Shown piece by piece: positions 53,632-61,694 of a stretch of DNA of 64,000 nucleotides. The stretch is from assembly GCF_003857035.1 (NCBI RefSeq), contig NZ_QGSY01000230.1, positions 82,759 to 146,758 on the forward strand, written 5' to 3'. The translations under genes and the position numbers were made by a program. The notes beneath the pieces were generated by a model. It made no database searches. It saw nothing but the letters and a program-made list of their open reading frames with translations, and had not been told where the DNA came from. Source of the DNA: Micromonospora arida (GTDB lineage: Bacteria > Actinomycetota > Actinomycetes > Mycobacteriales > Micromonosporaceae). Numbering within the stretch: the stretch's first letter is position 1; each line of letters opens with the position of its first letter.

Positions 53632-55503
53632 ATGTCGTCAGCCGGTCGAGCACTGCCCGATGTCGGGTTGGTCGTCGCGGCCCGGCAGGGCGATCAGCGC
53701 GCTCTCGACGACGTCGTCGCGGCCTCGCTCCCGCTGGTCTACAACATCGTCGGGCGTGCGCTGCGCGGGCACGCCGATGTCGACGACGTGGTCCAGGAGA
53801 CGTTGGTACGGGTGATCCGGTACCTGCCCGCGCTCAACGACCCGGCGGCATACCGGTCCTGGCTGGTGGCGATCGCCATCCGCCAGGTGCGTGACTGGGA
53901 GACGCGCCGCCGCGTCGCGCTCAACCGCGATGCCGGGCTGGACGCGATCCACAACGTGCCCGACCCGGCCTCCGACTTCGCGGGGATGACCATCCTCCGG
54001 CTCGGCCTCACCGACCAACGACGCGAGGTCGCCGAGGCGACCCGCTGGCTCGACCCGGACGACCAGGAACTGCTCTCGCTCTGGTGGCTGGAGGAGACCG
54101 GCGAGATCACCCGGAACGAGGTCGCCGACGCGCTCGGGTTGTCACCCGGGCACGTCGCGGTGCGGATCCACCGGATGAAGGAGCAGATCCAGAGCGCCCG
54201 TGGCGTCGTACGCGCGCTCCGCGCCCGCCCCGGCTGCCCGGACCTGGGCGCCGTCACCGCCGAGTGGGACGGCACGCCCAGCTCGCTGTGGCGCAAGCGA
54301 CTGGCTCGACACGTCCGCGACTGCGCGTTCTGTGGACGGCTGGGAAGCGCCCTGCTGCCGATCGATCGGCTGCTCGCCGGTATGCCGTTGCTGCCGCTGC
54401 CGGCGGGTCTCGACGCCTACCTGCCGAGTGCTGCCGCCGCGCCGGCCGTCGCGCCGCCTGGCCCGACGGCCGGACCCGCCGCCGGGCCGACCCCACCCGG
54501 CGCGGCCCCCACCGATGCGGGCGGCGGCCCGAGCGTGGTCGACCTCGCGGTGAGCCGTCCCCGCGGCCTCGTGCCATCCCTCGCCGCCGGTGTGGCCGCC
54601 GCCGTCCTGGCCATCACCATGGCGGTGGTGATCCTGCCGGACGATCCGTCCGCACCCTCGTGGGCAGCGCCGCCGTCTGCCGCGCCCACCGCCGCCGCCA
54701 CTCCGAGCGTCGCGCCCTCGCCGAGCGCGCGCCCCTCGTCGAAAGCTCCGGTCGCGCCGGCGGTCAGCTCCGCCCGCAAGGGCGTCGGCGTGTGGAACTT
54801 CGCCGGGGCGAGTCAGGCGTTGGCGAACTCCAGGGCCAGCTGGTACTACACCTGGGGCACCCAGCACCCGGGGATCAGCACGCCGCGCGGCGCGACGTTC
54901 GTGCCGATGATCCGCAGCGCGGAGAACGTCACCGCCGCGGAGCTGGCTCGGGCCAAGGCCGCCGGGCCGTACCTGCTCACCTTCAACGAGCCGGACCTTC
55001 CCGAGCAGGCGAACATGACCGTCGAGCAGGCGCTGGACCTGTGGCCGCAGCTGATGGCGACGGGCAGCAAACTGGGCAGCCCGGCGGTGGCCTGGGGCGC
55101 GCCGGACCCGCAGGGCTGGCTGGACAGGTTCATGACCGGCGCCCAGGCCCGCGGCCACCGGGTGGACTTCATCACGCTGCACTGGTTCGGCGCCGACTTC
55201 ACGACCGCCACCGCGGTGGCTCAACTCCGGCAGTACCTCCAGGCCGTCCACCAGCGGTACCGGAAGCCGATCTGGCTGACCGAGTTCGCGCTGATCCGCT
55301 TCGCCGGGGGCGGTTCGCAGTTTCCCAGTCAGCAGCAGCAGGCGGCCTTCCTCACGGCGGCCACCGCCATGCTCGGCCAACTCCCCTACCTGCAGCGCTA
55401 CGCCTGGTTCGGGCTACCCGCCACGGACAAGGATCGGTCCGGGTTGTTCAGCGACGGGACCGAGGCGACAGTGGTCGGCCGCGCGTTCCAAGCCGCCCGC
55501 TGA
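53632..55503 (+). CDS. Transmembrane ECF sigma factor fused to an extracytoplasmic GH128-type glycosidase
   Basis: A 623-aa chimera. Residues 20-95 are sigma region 2 (GHADVDDVVQETLVRVIRYL); 138-195 are region 4 (DDQELLSLWWLEETGEITRN, LGLSPGHVAVRIHRMK). Next comes an anti-sigma-like zinc motif H227-x3-C231-x2-C234, with C202 as a possible fourth ligand. A Pro/Ala linker and one hydrophobic helix (about 311-335) follow, then a Ser/Pro-rich stalk. Residues 383-623 are an Asl1/GH128 glycoside hydrolase with both expected catalytic Glu, E453 in LTFNEPDLPE and E551 in PIWLTEFAL. The ATG at 53632 follows AAGGAG by eight bases. It suggests a membrane-anchored sigma factor that senses or cuts a beta-glucan outside the cell. 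Confidence 0.9.
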   Translation: MSSAGRALPDVGLVVAARQGDQRALDDVVAASLPLVYNIVGRALRGHADVDDVVQETLVRVIRYLPALNDPAAYRSWLVAIAIRQVRDWETRRRVALNRDAGLDAIHNVPDPASDFAGMTILRLGLTDQRREVAEATRWLDPDDQELLSLWWLEETGEITRNEVADALGLSPGHVAVRIHRMKEQIQSARGVVRALRARPGCPDLGAVTAEWDGTPSSLWRKRLARHVRDCAFCGRLGSALLPIDRLLAGMPLLPLPAGLDAYLPSAAAAPAVAPPGPTAGPAAGPTPPGAAPTDAGGGPSVVDLAVSRPRGLVPSLAAGVAAAVLAITMAVVILPDDPSAPSWAAPPSAAPTAAATPSVAPSPSARPSSKAPVAPAVSSARKGVGVWNFAGASQALANSRASWYYTWGTQHPGISTPRGATFVPMIRSAENVTAAELARAKAAGPYLLTFNEPDLPEQANMTVEQALDLWPQLMATGSKLGSPAVAWGAPDPQGWLDRFMTGAQARGHRVDFITLHWFGADFTTATAVAQLRQYLQAVHQRYRKPIWLTEFALIRFAGGGSQFPSQQQQAAFLTAATAMLGQLPYLQRYAWFGLPATDKDRSGLFSDGTEATVVGRAFQAAR

Positions 55504-55517
55504 GCACTGGCGAACGG

Positions 55518-56180
55518 ATGGACGAGCAGATCATGGTGGAGCGCCGAGGGCTTCGCGTACGGGCCGGGCGCCTGGTCGGCGTCGTCGCGACCCTGGTCGT
55601 CACGGCGGTGGCCGTCGGGCTCAGTCAGGGTTGGGGCCGCACCAACCAGGCACCAGCAGCGTCGTCGGTGGCAGCGTCGTCGGCCGCTGCGGTGCCGACC
55701 GCGCCGGTGGTGCTCAACGGCACCGACGACGCCTTCATCCAACTGCTGATCCCGATGAACGAGGGCGCGCTCGCGCTGATCGACCAGCTCGACACCCGCC
55801 CGGCGGATGCGTCGCTGCGGGCCCTCCTCGGCCAGGTCCGGAAGACCCACCAGGCGGAGTTGCGGGACCTGCGTGGGCTCCTGGCCGCTGGCAACGTGCC
55901 CGAGCTGAACATCCACGAGGGGCATCAGATGCCCGGCATGGTCACCGAGGCCAGCCTCGCCCAGCTACGTGCCGCGTCCGACGCGGAGGTGTCCTTCCGG
56001 GCGGCTGGCCTGATCCGGGCGCACCTCGCGCAGACCGTAGTGCTGTGCCGGGGCGAGCAGACCGCCGGCGGAAGCCCGGAGCTGAAGGCACTCGCCGGCC
56101 GGATCCAGCAGGCGCGGGCTGCCGAGCTGAACACGCTGGACAACCGGCCCGGCGCGCCCACCGCCGCACCGGGCGGCTGA
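55518..56180 (+). CDS. DUF305-like membrane-anchored protein with altered metal motif
   Basis: A 220-aa protein with an N-terminal helix (RLVGVVATLVVTAVAVGLS), a short linker and a DUF305/ferritin-like helical domain. The family normally has MIPHHxxAxxMA; here the two equivalents read LIPMNEGALALI and LIRAHLAQTVVL, so the paired His are lost. HEGHQMPGM between them is a usual DUF305 link. Metal binding is doubtful. It starts 14 bases after the fusion gene, so it is likely in its operon. An ATG at 55533 is also possible. Confidence 0.8.
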   Translation: MDEQIMVERRGLRVRAGRLVGVVATLVVTAVAVGLSQGWGRTNQAPAASSVAASSAAAVPTAPVVLNGTDDAFIQLLIPMNEGALALIDQLDTRPADASLRALLGQVRKTHQAELRDLRGLLAAGNVPELNIHEGHQMPGMVTEASLAQLRAASDAEVSFRAAGLIRAHLAQTVVLCRGEQTAGGSPELKALAGRIQQARAAELNTLDNRPGAPTAAPGG

Positions 56181-56357
56181 GCATGCGGCCCGGAGGACCG
56201 GCCGATGCGGACGTCTGACCTGCGCGCCGACGTCCTCCCTCGTCCCGGGCGTCCCGTCCGCCCGCCGTGCCGTCACGACGGACGCCGTCCGCCCGGTGCG
56301 GCGCCCGACGCACCGGATCCGCAGCGCGTCACCGCCCGAGGCGGGCCGCGTTGGTGG

Positions 56358-56918
56358 TCAGGCCGGCGTCGGGTGCCTCTCCGCGAACCGGGCGCGGGTC
56401 AGGAACGCGAGCTGGGCCCGCTTGTCCGGCATCTCGATCTCGGAGTCGAAGGTGAAGCCCTCGATCTCCAGTCGGCGTAGGGCGAGGTGGTTGCGGACGT
56501 CCGGCTCGACCACGATCCGCTGCGCGGCCGGGTCGCGGAACAGGAAGCGGGCGACGGCCGGGCCGGCCGCGTTGGTGAGGCTGCGGGCGAGGCGTCGGTC
56601 GGGGCTGAGCAGCAGGTGCATCCCCACGTCGCCGGGCTGGACGTGGTAGCGCTCGCCGACCGGGTCCGCCTCGGGCTGATAGCTCTGGAAGAGGCCGACC
56701 GGCTCCCCGTCGACCATGATCAGGTAGGCGTGGTGCGTGGGCAGACTGTCCACAAAGGCGTAGATCTCGCGTACCTCTTCGAGGGTGTGCGAACCCATGC
56801 CCCAGAAGGAGTTGCGGGGCAGGGTCACCCAACCGTGCAGGAGTGCGGCGTCCCGGTCCGGGTCCACGGTCACCAACGACAGCTCGCCGAGACCGTCGAT
56901 CTTCTCCTGGTACGTCAT
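56358..56918 (-). CDS. GNAT acyltransferase, siderophore (IucB/AlcB) type
   Basis: A 186-aa acetyltransferase. YLIMVDGEPVGLFQSYQPEAD, YHVQPGDVGMHLLLSPDRRLA and QRIVVEPDVRNHLALRRLEIEGF follow the pattern of the IucB/AlcB domain, which acylates hydroxylamines during hydroxamate siderophore assembly. The ATG at 56918 is preferred over 56951. It is divergent from the SIP gene across an iron box, so it should be iron-repressed. Confidence 0.88.
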   Translation of the reverse strand: MTYQEKIDGLGELSLVTVDPDRDAALLHGWVTLPRNSFWGMGSHTLEEVREIYAFVDSLPTHHAYLIMVDGEPVGLFQSYQPEADPVGERYHVQPGDVGMHLLLSPDRRLARSLTNAAGPAVARFLFRDPAAQRIVVEPDVRNHLALRRLEIEGFTFDSEIEMPDKRAQLAFLTRARFAERHPTPA

Positions 56919-56952
56919 CGGGCGCTGTCCTCTGTTCCATCCGGAGCGCAAC

Positions 56953-56971
56953 TTAGGTTAACCTCCCCTAA
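56953..56971. promoter_or_regulatory. Iron box (IdeR/DmdR1-type operator)
   Basis: TTAGGTTAACCTCCCCTAA matches the actinomycete iron-box consensus TTAGGTTAGGCTAACCTAA at about 15 of 19 positions. It lies between the divergent GNAT and SIP genes and should bind the Fe(II)-loaded DtxR-family repressor. Confidence 0.85.
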
Positions 56972-56999
56972 CCAAGGATGACCTTACCTGGAGGGGTGC

Positions 57000-57710
57000 G
57001 TGAAACGGAACTGGGAGGCCCTGGTCCTCAAGGCCATGGGAGGGCGGGACTTTCAGTTGACCGTCCTGAGCACCGAGTCGATCGACGGGCACTACCAGCG
57101 GCTACTCCTGGACGGGGGCGGCCTGCTGGAGACGTGCGGGGTGCACCCCACAATGTGGATCCGGCTGTGGTTCGACAACGACGGCCGGGCCCACCAGCGC
57201 GCGTACACGCTGGTGGACCCCGACCCGGCCACCGGCCGATTCACAGTCGAATTCGCCATCCACGACGGGTGTGCGGCCCGGTGGGCAACCACGGCCAAGG
57301 TCGGCGACACCATCAGCGCGACAGTGCAGGGCAGCGCGTTCGAGCTGCCCGACCCCGCGCCCGAGCACCTCTACCTGGTCGGCGACGCGGCCTCCCTGCC
57401 CGCGGTGAACAGCCTGCTCGACGCCGGTGCCGACATCCCGGCGACGGTCTGGCTGGAGTACGCCCACGAGGGCGAGAAGGCACTCGCGCTGCGGACCCGG
57501 GCGCACCACGACGTCACCTGGGTCCCGCGGCGCGACGCGGGTCAGCATCTCGTCGACACGGTCTGCGCGGCCCTGCCGACCAGCGGCGCGGGCCACTACT
57601 GGGTGGCCTGCGAGGCGGCCACCACCCGGGGCATCACCCGACACCTGCGCAAGACGCTGGGCGTCGACAAGGACCGGTTGACCTCCCTGGGCTACTGGAA
57701 AGCGGCATGA
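57000..57710 (+). CDS. Siderophore-interacting protein (FAD-linked ferric reductase)
   Basis: A 236-aa SIP-family flavoprotein. The FAD motif RxYT is in HQRAYTLVDPD, and HLYLVGDAASLPAVNSLL and YWVACEAATTRGITRHLRK form the NAD(P)H part. It reduces Fe(III)-siderophores in the cytoplasm to free the iron. The GTG at 57000 is close behind GGAGGGG, but the N-terminal block NWEALVLKAMGGRDFQLTV is a family feature and supports it. The stop overlaps the MFS start (ATGA). Confidence 0.93.
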   Translation: MKRNWEALVLKAMGGRDFQLTVLSTESIDGHYQRLLLDGGGLLETCGVHPTMWIRLWFDNDGRAHQRAYTLVDPDPATGRFTVEFAIHDGCAARWATTAKVGDTISATVQGSAFELPDPAPEHLYLVGDAASLPAVNSLLDAGADIPATVWLEYAHEGEKALALRTRAHHDVTWVPRRDAGQHLVDTVCAALPTSGAGHYWVACEAATTRGITRHLRKTLGVDKDRLTSLGYWKAA

Positions 57711-58978
57711 AGGGCCGGCTCGGCACCCTGACCGCGCTGTACGTCACCCAGTACCTCGGCGTCGGCTTCATCACCGTCGGGCTCACCGCCATCCTGCGCG
57801 ACGGCGGCACCTCGCTGGACACGCTGGCGCTGTTGCAGATCGTCGGCCTGATCTGGCCCATCAAGTTCCTCTGGGCGCCGATCCTCGACCGGTACGGCTC
57901 ACGGCACCGCGGCCACTACCGCTCCTGGCTGCTCGTGCTCCAGACCGCCCTGGTGCTCGCCCTGCTGGCGCTGCTGCCGTTCGCCAGCCCGGCCGACGCG
58001 CTCGGCCCGATCATCGCGATCTGTGCCGCGTACGTGTTCTTCTCGGCCACCCAGGACATCGCCGTGGACGCCGTCGCGGTCCGGATGCTGGCCGACTCGG
58101 CCCGGGGCACCGGCAACGGCATCCAGGTCGCCGCGAGCTACCTCGGCAACCTGCTCGGCGGCGGAGCCTGCGTCCTGGTCTACGACCAGTTCGGCTGGGT
58201 GCCGGCGATCAGCCTGCTGGCCGCGATGACGGCGGTCGGCCTACTGGTGGTGTGGCGGTTCCGGGAGCCTCCCCGTACCGATCGGGTGGAACGGGTCGGC
58301 GCGGCCTACCGGGCGTTGCTGTCGGTGTTCGGCCAGCCGGGCTGCCGGTGGTGGACCTTCGGCGTGGTGCCGCTGGTCTACGTCGGCGCGGGCATGGCGT
58401 ACGCCCTGGTCACCCCGGCGCTGGTCGACGCCGGGTGGTCGTTGGGTCGGATCGGCGTCGTCACCGGGGTGGTGACCAGCGCCCCGGCCATCGTGGCGGG
58501 CCTGGTCGCGGGGCTCGGGATCGGGCGGTTCGGGCGCGGTGGCGTGCTCGTGGTCGGCGGCGTGGCGCTCACGGTGTCGACGTTGCTGCTGCTGCCGCTG
58601 ATGAACGGCCGCGCTCCGCTGGGCGGGACGGTCGCCGCGCTCTGCTGCTTCATGGTGGCCTACACCATTGCCAACGTCGTGCTCTACACGGTCAACATGG
58701 ACTACTCCCGGCCCGACACCGGCGGCACCGACTTCACCGTGCTGTCGTCGTTCGGCCTGGTCTGCTCGTTCGTGGCGGCGTCCATCGGTCTCGCGGCGGC
58801 CGACCGGGTCGGCTATCCGGCGGTAGCGGTCGCGGCCATCGTGCTGGTGGCCGCCGGGGTCGCCCTCGGCCTCTCCCACCAGCGGCGATTCCCGCACCGG
58901 CCCGGCCCCGCCGTCGGCCCGACGGCCGAACAGCCGTCCGAACAGCGCGCAGTGGACGGCGTCAAGGCGGTGGCGTGA
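57707..58978 (+). CDS. MFS transporter of the siderophore cluster
   Basis: A 423-aa, 12-helix transporter. Its start LTALYVTQYLGVGFITVGLTAIL, and IKFLWAPILDRYGSRHRGHYRSW, FFSATQDIAVDAVAVRML, resemble the AmpG/YbtX-like MFS group. Members near siderophore genes move siderophores or their iron complexes. ATGA and GTGA overlaps tie it to both neighbours. Confidence 0.9.
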   Translation: MKGRLGTLTALYVTQYLGVGFITVGLTAILRDGGTSLDTLALLQIVGLIWPIKFLWAPILDRYGSRHRGHYRSWLLVLQTALVLALLALLPFASPADALGPIIAICAAYVFFSATQDIAVDAVAVRMLADSARGTGNGIQVAASYLGNLLGGGACVLVYDQFGWVPAISLLAAMTAVGLLVVWRFREPPRTDRVERVGAAYRALLSVFGQPGCRWWTFGVVPLVYVGAGMAYALVTPALVDAGWSLGRIGVVTGVVTSAPAIVAGLVAGLGIGRFGRGGVLVVGGVALTVSTLLLLPLMNGRAPLGGTVAALCCFMVAYTIANVVLYTVNMDYSRPDTGGTDFTVLSSFGLVCSFVAASIGLAAADRVGYPAVAVAAIVLVAAGVALGLSHQRRFPHRPGPAVGPTAEQPSEQRAVDGVKAVA

Positions 58979-60477
58979 CCACCGTCCAGCCGGCCACCGA
59001 CACCGCGACATCGGCACGACTGCCACAGCGATGGCTCATCCTGGCCGTGCTGTGCGTCGCGCAACTGGTCGTGGTGTTGGACAACACCGTGCTGACCGTG
59101 GCGGTGCCGGTGCTCACCACCGAGTTGGGTGCCAGCACCGCCGAGGTGCAGTGGATGATCAACGCGTACGCGTTGGTGCTGTCCGGGTTGCTGCTCACCG
59201 CCGGTAGCGCCGCCGACCGGTACGGCCGCCGCCGGATGCTGCTCGCCGGCCTGGTCCTTTTCGGGGCCGGCTCGCTGGCCGCCGGTCTGGCCAGCACCAG
59301 CGGGCAGCTGATCGCCGCGCGGGCCGGGATGGGCGTCGGTGGCGCGTTGCTGGTCACCGCGACGCTCGCGGTGGCGATGCAGGTCTTCGACGCCGCCGAG
59401 CGATCCCGGGCGATCGGCATCTGGGCCGCCACCAGCGCGTTGGGCTTCGCCATCGGGCCACCGATCGGCGGCACGATCCTCGCGCATCTGCCGTGGGGCG
59501 CGATCTTCCTGATGAACGTGCCGATCGTGCTGGTCTGCCTGCTCGTCGCTCGCGCGCTGGTCCCCGAGTCCCGCGGGCCGGCCGACGGCCGACTCGACGT
59601 GCTCGGCGCGGTGCTCTCGACAGCCGGCCTGACCGCTGTCGTCTGGGCGATCATCTCCGGGCCGGAGCGCGGGTGGGCGTCGACCGAGGTGATCGGGGCG
59701 GCGGTTGTCGGCGTACTCCTGCTCGGGATCTTCGTGCGGTGGGAGCGACGGATCGCGCACCCGATGCTGGACATGCGCTTCTTCCGGGACCGGCGCTTCG
59801 TCGGTGCGATCTCCGGCGTCGTGCTGATCACGTTCGGCGCCACCGGCGCGCTGTTCCTGCTCACCCAGCACCTCCAGTTCGTCCGGGGTTACCCCGCCTG
59901 GGAGGCCGGTCTGCGGATGGCGCCCTTCGCGCTGTCCATCGTGCTGCTCAACGTCAGCGGCATCGTCGCGAACGCGATCCGTCGGCTCGGCCTGGCGGTC
60001 GCCATCGCCGTTGGCATGACGCTGCTCGCGGCCGGACTCGCGCTGGTCACTCTCTTTCCGTCCGACGGGTACGGGGTGCTGCTGGTCGGGTTGCTCGTCA
60101 TGGGTGTCGGTTGCGCGTTGGCCAATCCGGCCATCGTCGAGGCGGTGATGAGCGCGATCCCGGCGGCGAAGGCCGGCGCGGGCGCGGGTGTCGACGGCAC
60201 CATGACCGAGGTCGGCAGCAGCCTCGGCATCGCGGTGCTGGGTGCCGTGCTGAACGCCCGGTTCGCGGCGCTGCTGCCGGCGGCCCTGGCCGGTGCCGGG
60301 TCGTTTCCCGCGGCTCTCGCCGCCGCCGGTGAAGGGGCCGAACGGGAGGCCGTGACGGTCGCCTTCGCCTCGGCGCTGGAGACGGGGCAGTTGGTGGGTG
60401 CGGCTGCGGTGTTGATCGGTGGCCTGGTTGCCGCCGGGTTGCTACACCGGGCAGATCGCACCAAAACCGTCGAATAA
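58975..60477 (+). CDS. MFS exporter (DHA2 type), probable siderophore export
   Basis: A 500-aa, probably 14-helix exporter. LVVVLDNTVLTVAVPVL and MINAYALVLSGLLLTAGSAA are DHA2 signatures, with motif A in DRYGRRRMLLAG and motif C in ALGFAIGPPIGGTIL. Two MFS genes in tandem suggest one for export and one for uptake or recycling. Its TAA stop lies within the second iron box. Confidence 0.9.
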   Translation: MTTVQPATDTATSARLPQRWLILAVLCVAQLVVVLDNTVLTVAVPVLTTELGASTAEVQWMINAYALVLSGLLLTAGSAADRYGRRRMLLAGLVLFGAGSLAAGLASTSGQLIAARAGMGVGGALLVTATLAVAMQVFDAAERSRAIGIWAATSALGFAIGPPIGGTILAHLPWGAIFLMNVPIVLVCLLVARALVPESRGPADGRLDVLGAVLSTAGLTAVVWAIISGPERGWASTEVIGAAVVGVLLLGIFVRWERRIAHPMLDMRFFRDRRFVGAISGVVLITFGATGALFLLTQHLQFVRGYPAWEAGLRMAPFALSIVLLNVSGIVANAIRRLGLAVAIAVGMTLLAAGLALVTLFPSDGYGVLLVGLLVMGVGCALANPAIVEAVMSAIPAAKAGAGAGVDGTMTEVGSSLGIAVLGAVLNARFAALLPAALAGAGSFPAALAAAGEGAEREAVTVAFASALETGQLVGAAAVLIGGLVAAGLLHRADRTKTVE

Positions 60478-60493
60478 GGGTAGGCTACCCTAA
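60475..60493. promoter_or_regulatory. Second iron box, overlapping a stop codon
   Basis: TAAGGGTAGGCTACCCTAA matches the iron-box consensus at about 16 of 19 positions and is nearly a perfect palindrome. Its first three bases are the stop of the upstream MFS gene. It should control a separate promoter for the ligase/synthetase genes. Confidence 0.85.
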
Positions 60494-60524
60494 TAGTGAC
60501 ATCGTGGTAGTCGACGGAGGCGGT

Positions 60525-61694
60525 ATGCGGCTCTACCTGACCGCGCTCAACCCCACCGACGCCGTCCTGGACGGGTTCCTCCCGGCGGCGGCGTCGCTCG
60601 GGCTGTCGGCGACCGTGCTGACCGACCGGCCAGCCGAATGGCCGGCGGACGTGCGGGTTGCGCGCTGCGCGGTCCGCGACCCGGCCGCGGTGGTCGCGGC
60701 GGCGGCACCCACCCGAGCGGTGGCGCTACTGTCCAACAGCGACCATCTCCAGGAGGCCACCGCGATCGCCGCCCGAAAGCTCGGCCTGCCCGGCAAGGAC
60801 CCGGACGCCGCCCGCCTCTGCAAGGACAAGGCCGCGGCCCGCCGGGCGATCGCCGCTGCGGGCCTCGATCTGGTACGCACCGTCACCGTCGACCCCGGCG
60901 CCACGCCGGACGTGCCGACCGGGATGTTCCCGGCGGTGGTCAAACCCCGCGAGGGGGTGGCCAGTGAGGACGCGTACCTGGTGGCCGACCACGCCGAGCT
61001 GGTCGCCCGGGTCGCCGAGATCCGTGGTCGGCGGCCGGACGTGGCACTGGTGGTCGAGGAGTACCTCGCCGGCGAGCTGCGGACCTTCGAGACCCTCGGC
61101 GACGGCACCGAACTGGCCTCCCTCGGCGGCTGGCGCACCGGCCTCGGTCCACCACCGACCTTCACCGAGGAGAGCCTCGCCTGGTCGCCCCCGGCGGAGC
61201 AGGCGCGCACCCAACTGCGGGCGCGGCTCGACGCGCTCGGGGTCGGCTTCGGCGCCTGCCACACCGAGTACGTCGTCTCCGACGGCCAGGTCCGGCTGAT
61301 CGAGGTGAACTACCGCCTCATCGGCGACCGGATGGACCTGATCCTCGCCGAACTGCTCGGTGTGCCGTTGTTCGAGTACGTCATCCGGCTGCACCTCGGC
61401 GAGCCGCTGACCGCCCTCGGCCTGCCCGACACGGTCGACCGTTACGCCCAGGTCGAGTACGTCTGCGCCGACCGGTCCGGCCGTCTCGTCGCCGCACCGG
61501 GCCCCCTCGACACCGTCCACGGCGGCGTCCGGCTGGGCTGTCGTCCGCTGCGCGAGATGGGCCGCACCGCCGAGCACACCGGCACGAACCGCGACTACCT
61601 TGCCGTGTTGCACGGGATCGGCCCCGACGAGGGCAGCGTCCGGCAGTCGCTGGCCGCCCTCCGGAGCGACCTCCAGTGGACCATCGTCGAGTGA
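60525..61694 (+). CDS. ATP-grasp ligase of siderophore biosynthesis
   Basis: A 389-aa ATP-grasp protein. Nucleotide-binding blocks are FPAVVKPREGVASEDAYLV and ALVVEEYLAGELRTFETLG; the Mg-binding Glu/Asn set is in RLIEVNYRLIGDRMDL. It would form an amide bond with a carboxylate activated as acyl-phosphate. CGGAGG lies five bases before the ATG at 60525. It is coupled to the first IucA/IucC gene (GTGA) behind an iron box. Confidence 0.9.
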   Translation: MRLYLTALNPTDAVLDGFLPAAASLGLSATVLTDRPAEWPADVRVARCAVRDPAAVVAAAAPTRAVALLSNSDHLQEATAIAARKLGLPGKDPDAARLCKDKAAARRAIAAAGLDLVRTVTVDPGATPDVPTGMFPAVVKPREGVASEDAYLVADHAELVARVAEIRGRRPDVALVVEEYLAGELRTFETLGDGTELASLGGWRTGLGPPPTFTEESLAWSPPAEQARTQLRARLDALGVGFGACHTEYVVSDGQVRLIEVNYRLIGDRMDLILAELLGVPLFEYVIRLHLGEPLTALGLPDTVDRYAQVEYVCADRSGRLVAAPGPLDTVHGGVRLGCRPLREMGRTAEHTGTNRDYLAVLHGIGPDEGSVRQSLAALRSDLQWTIVE

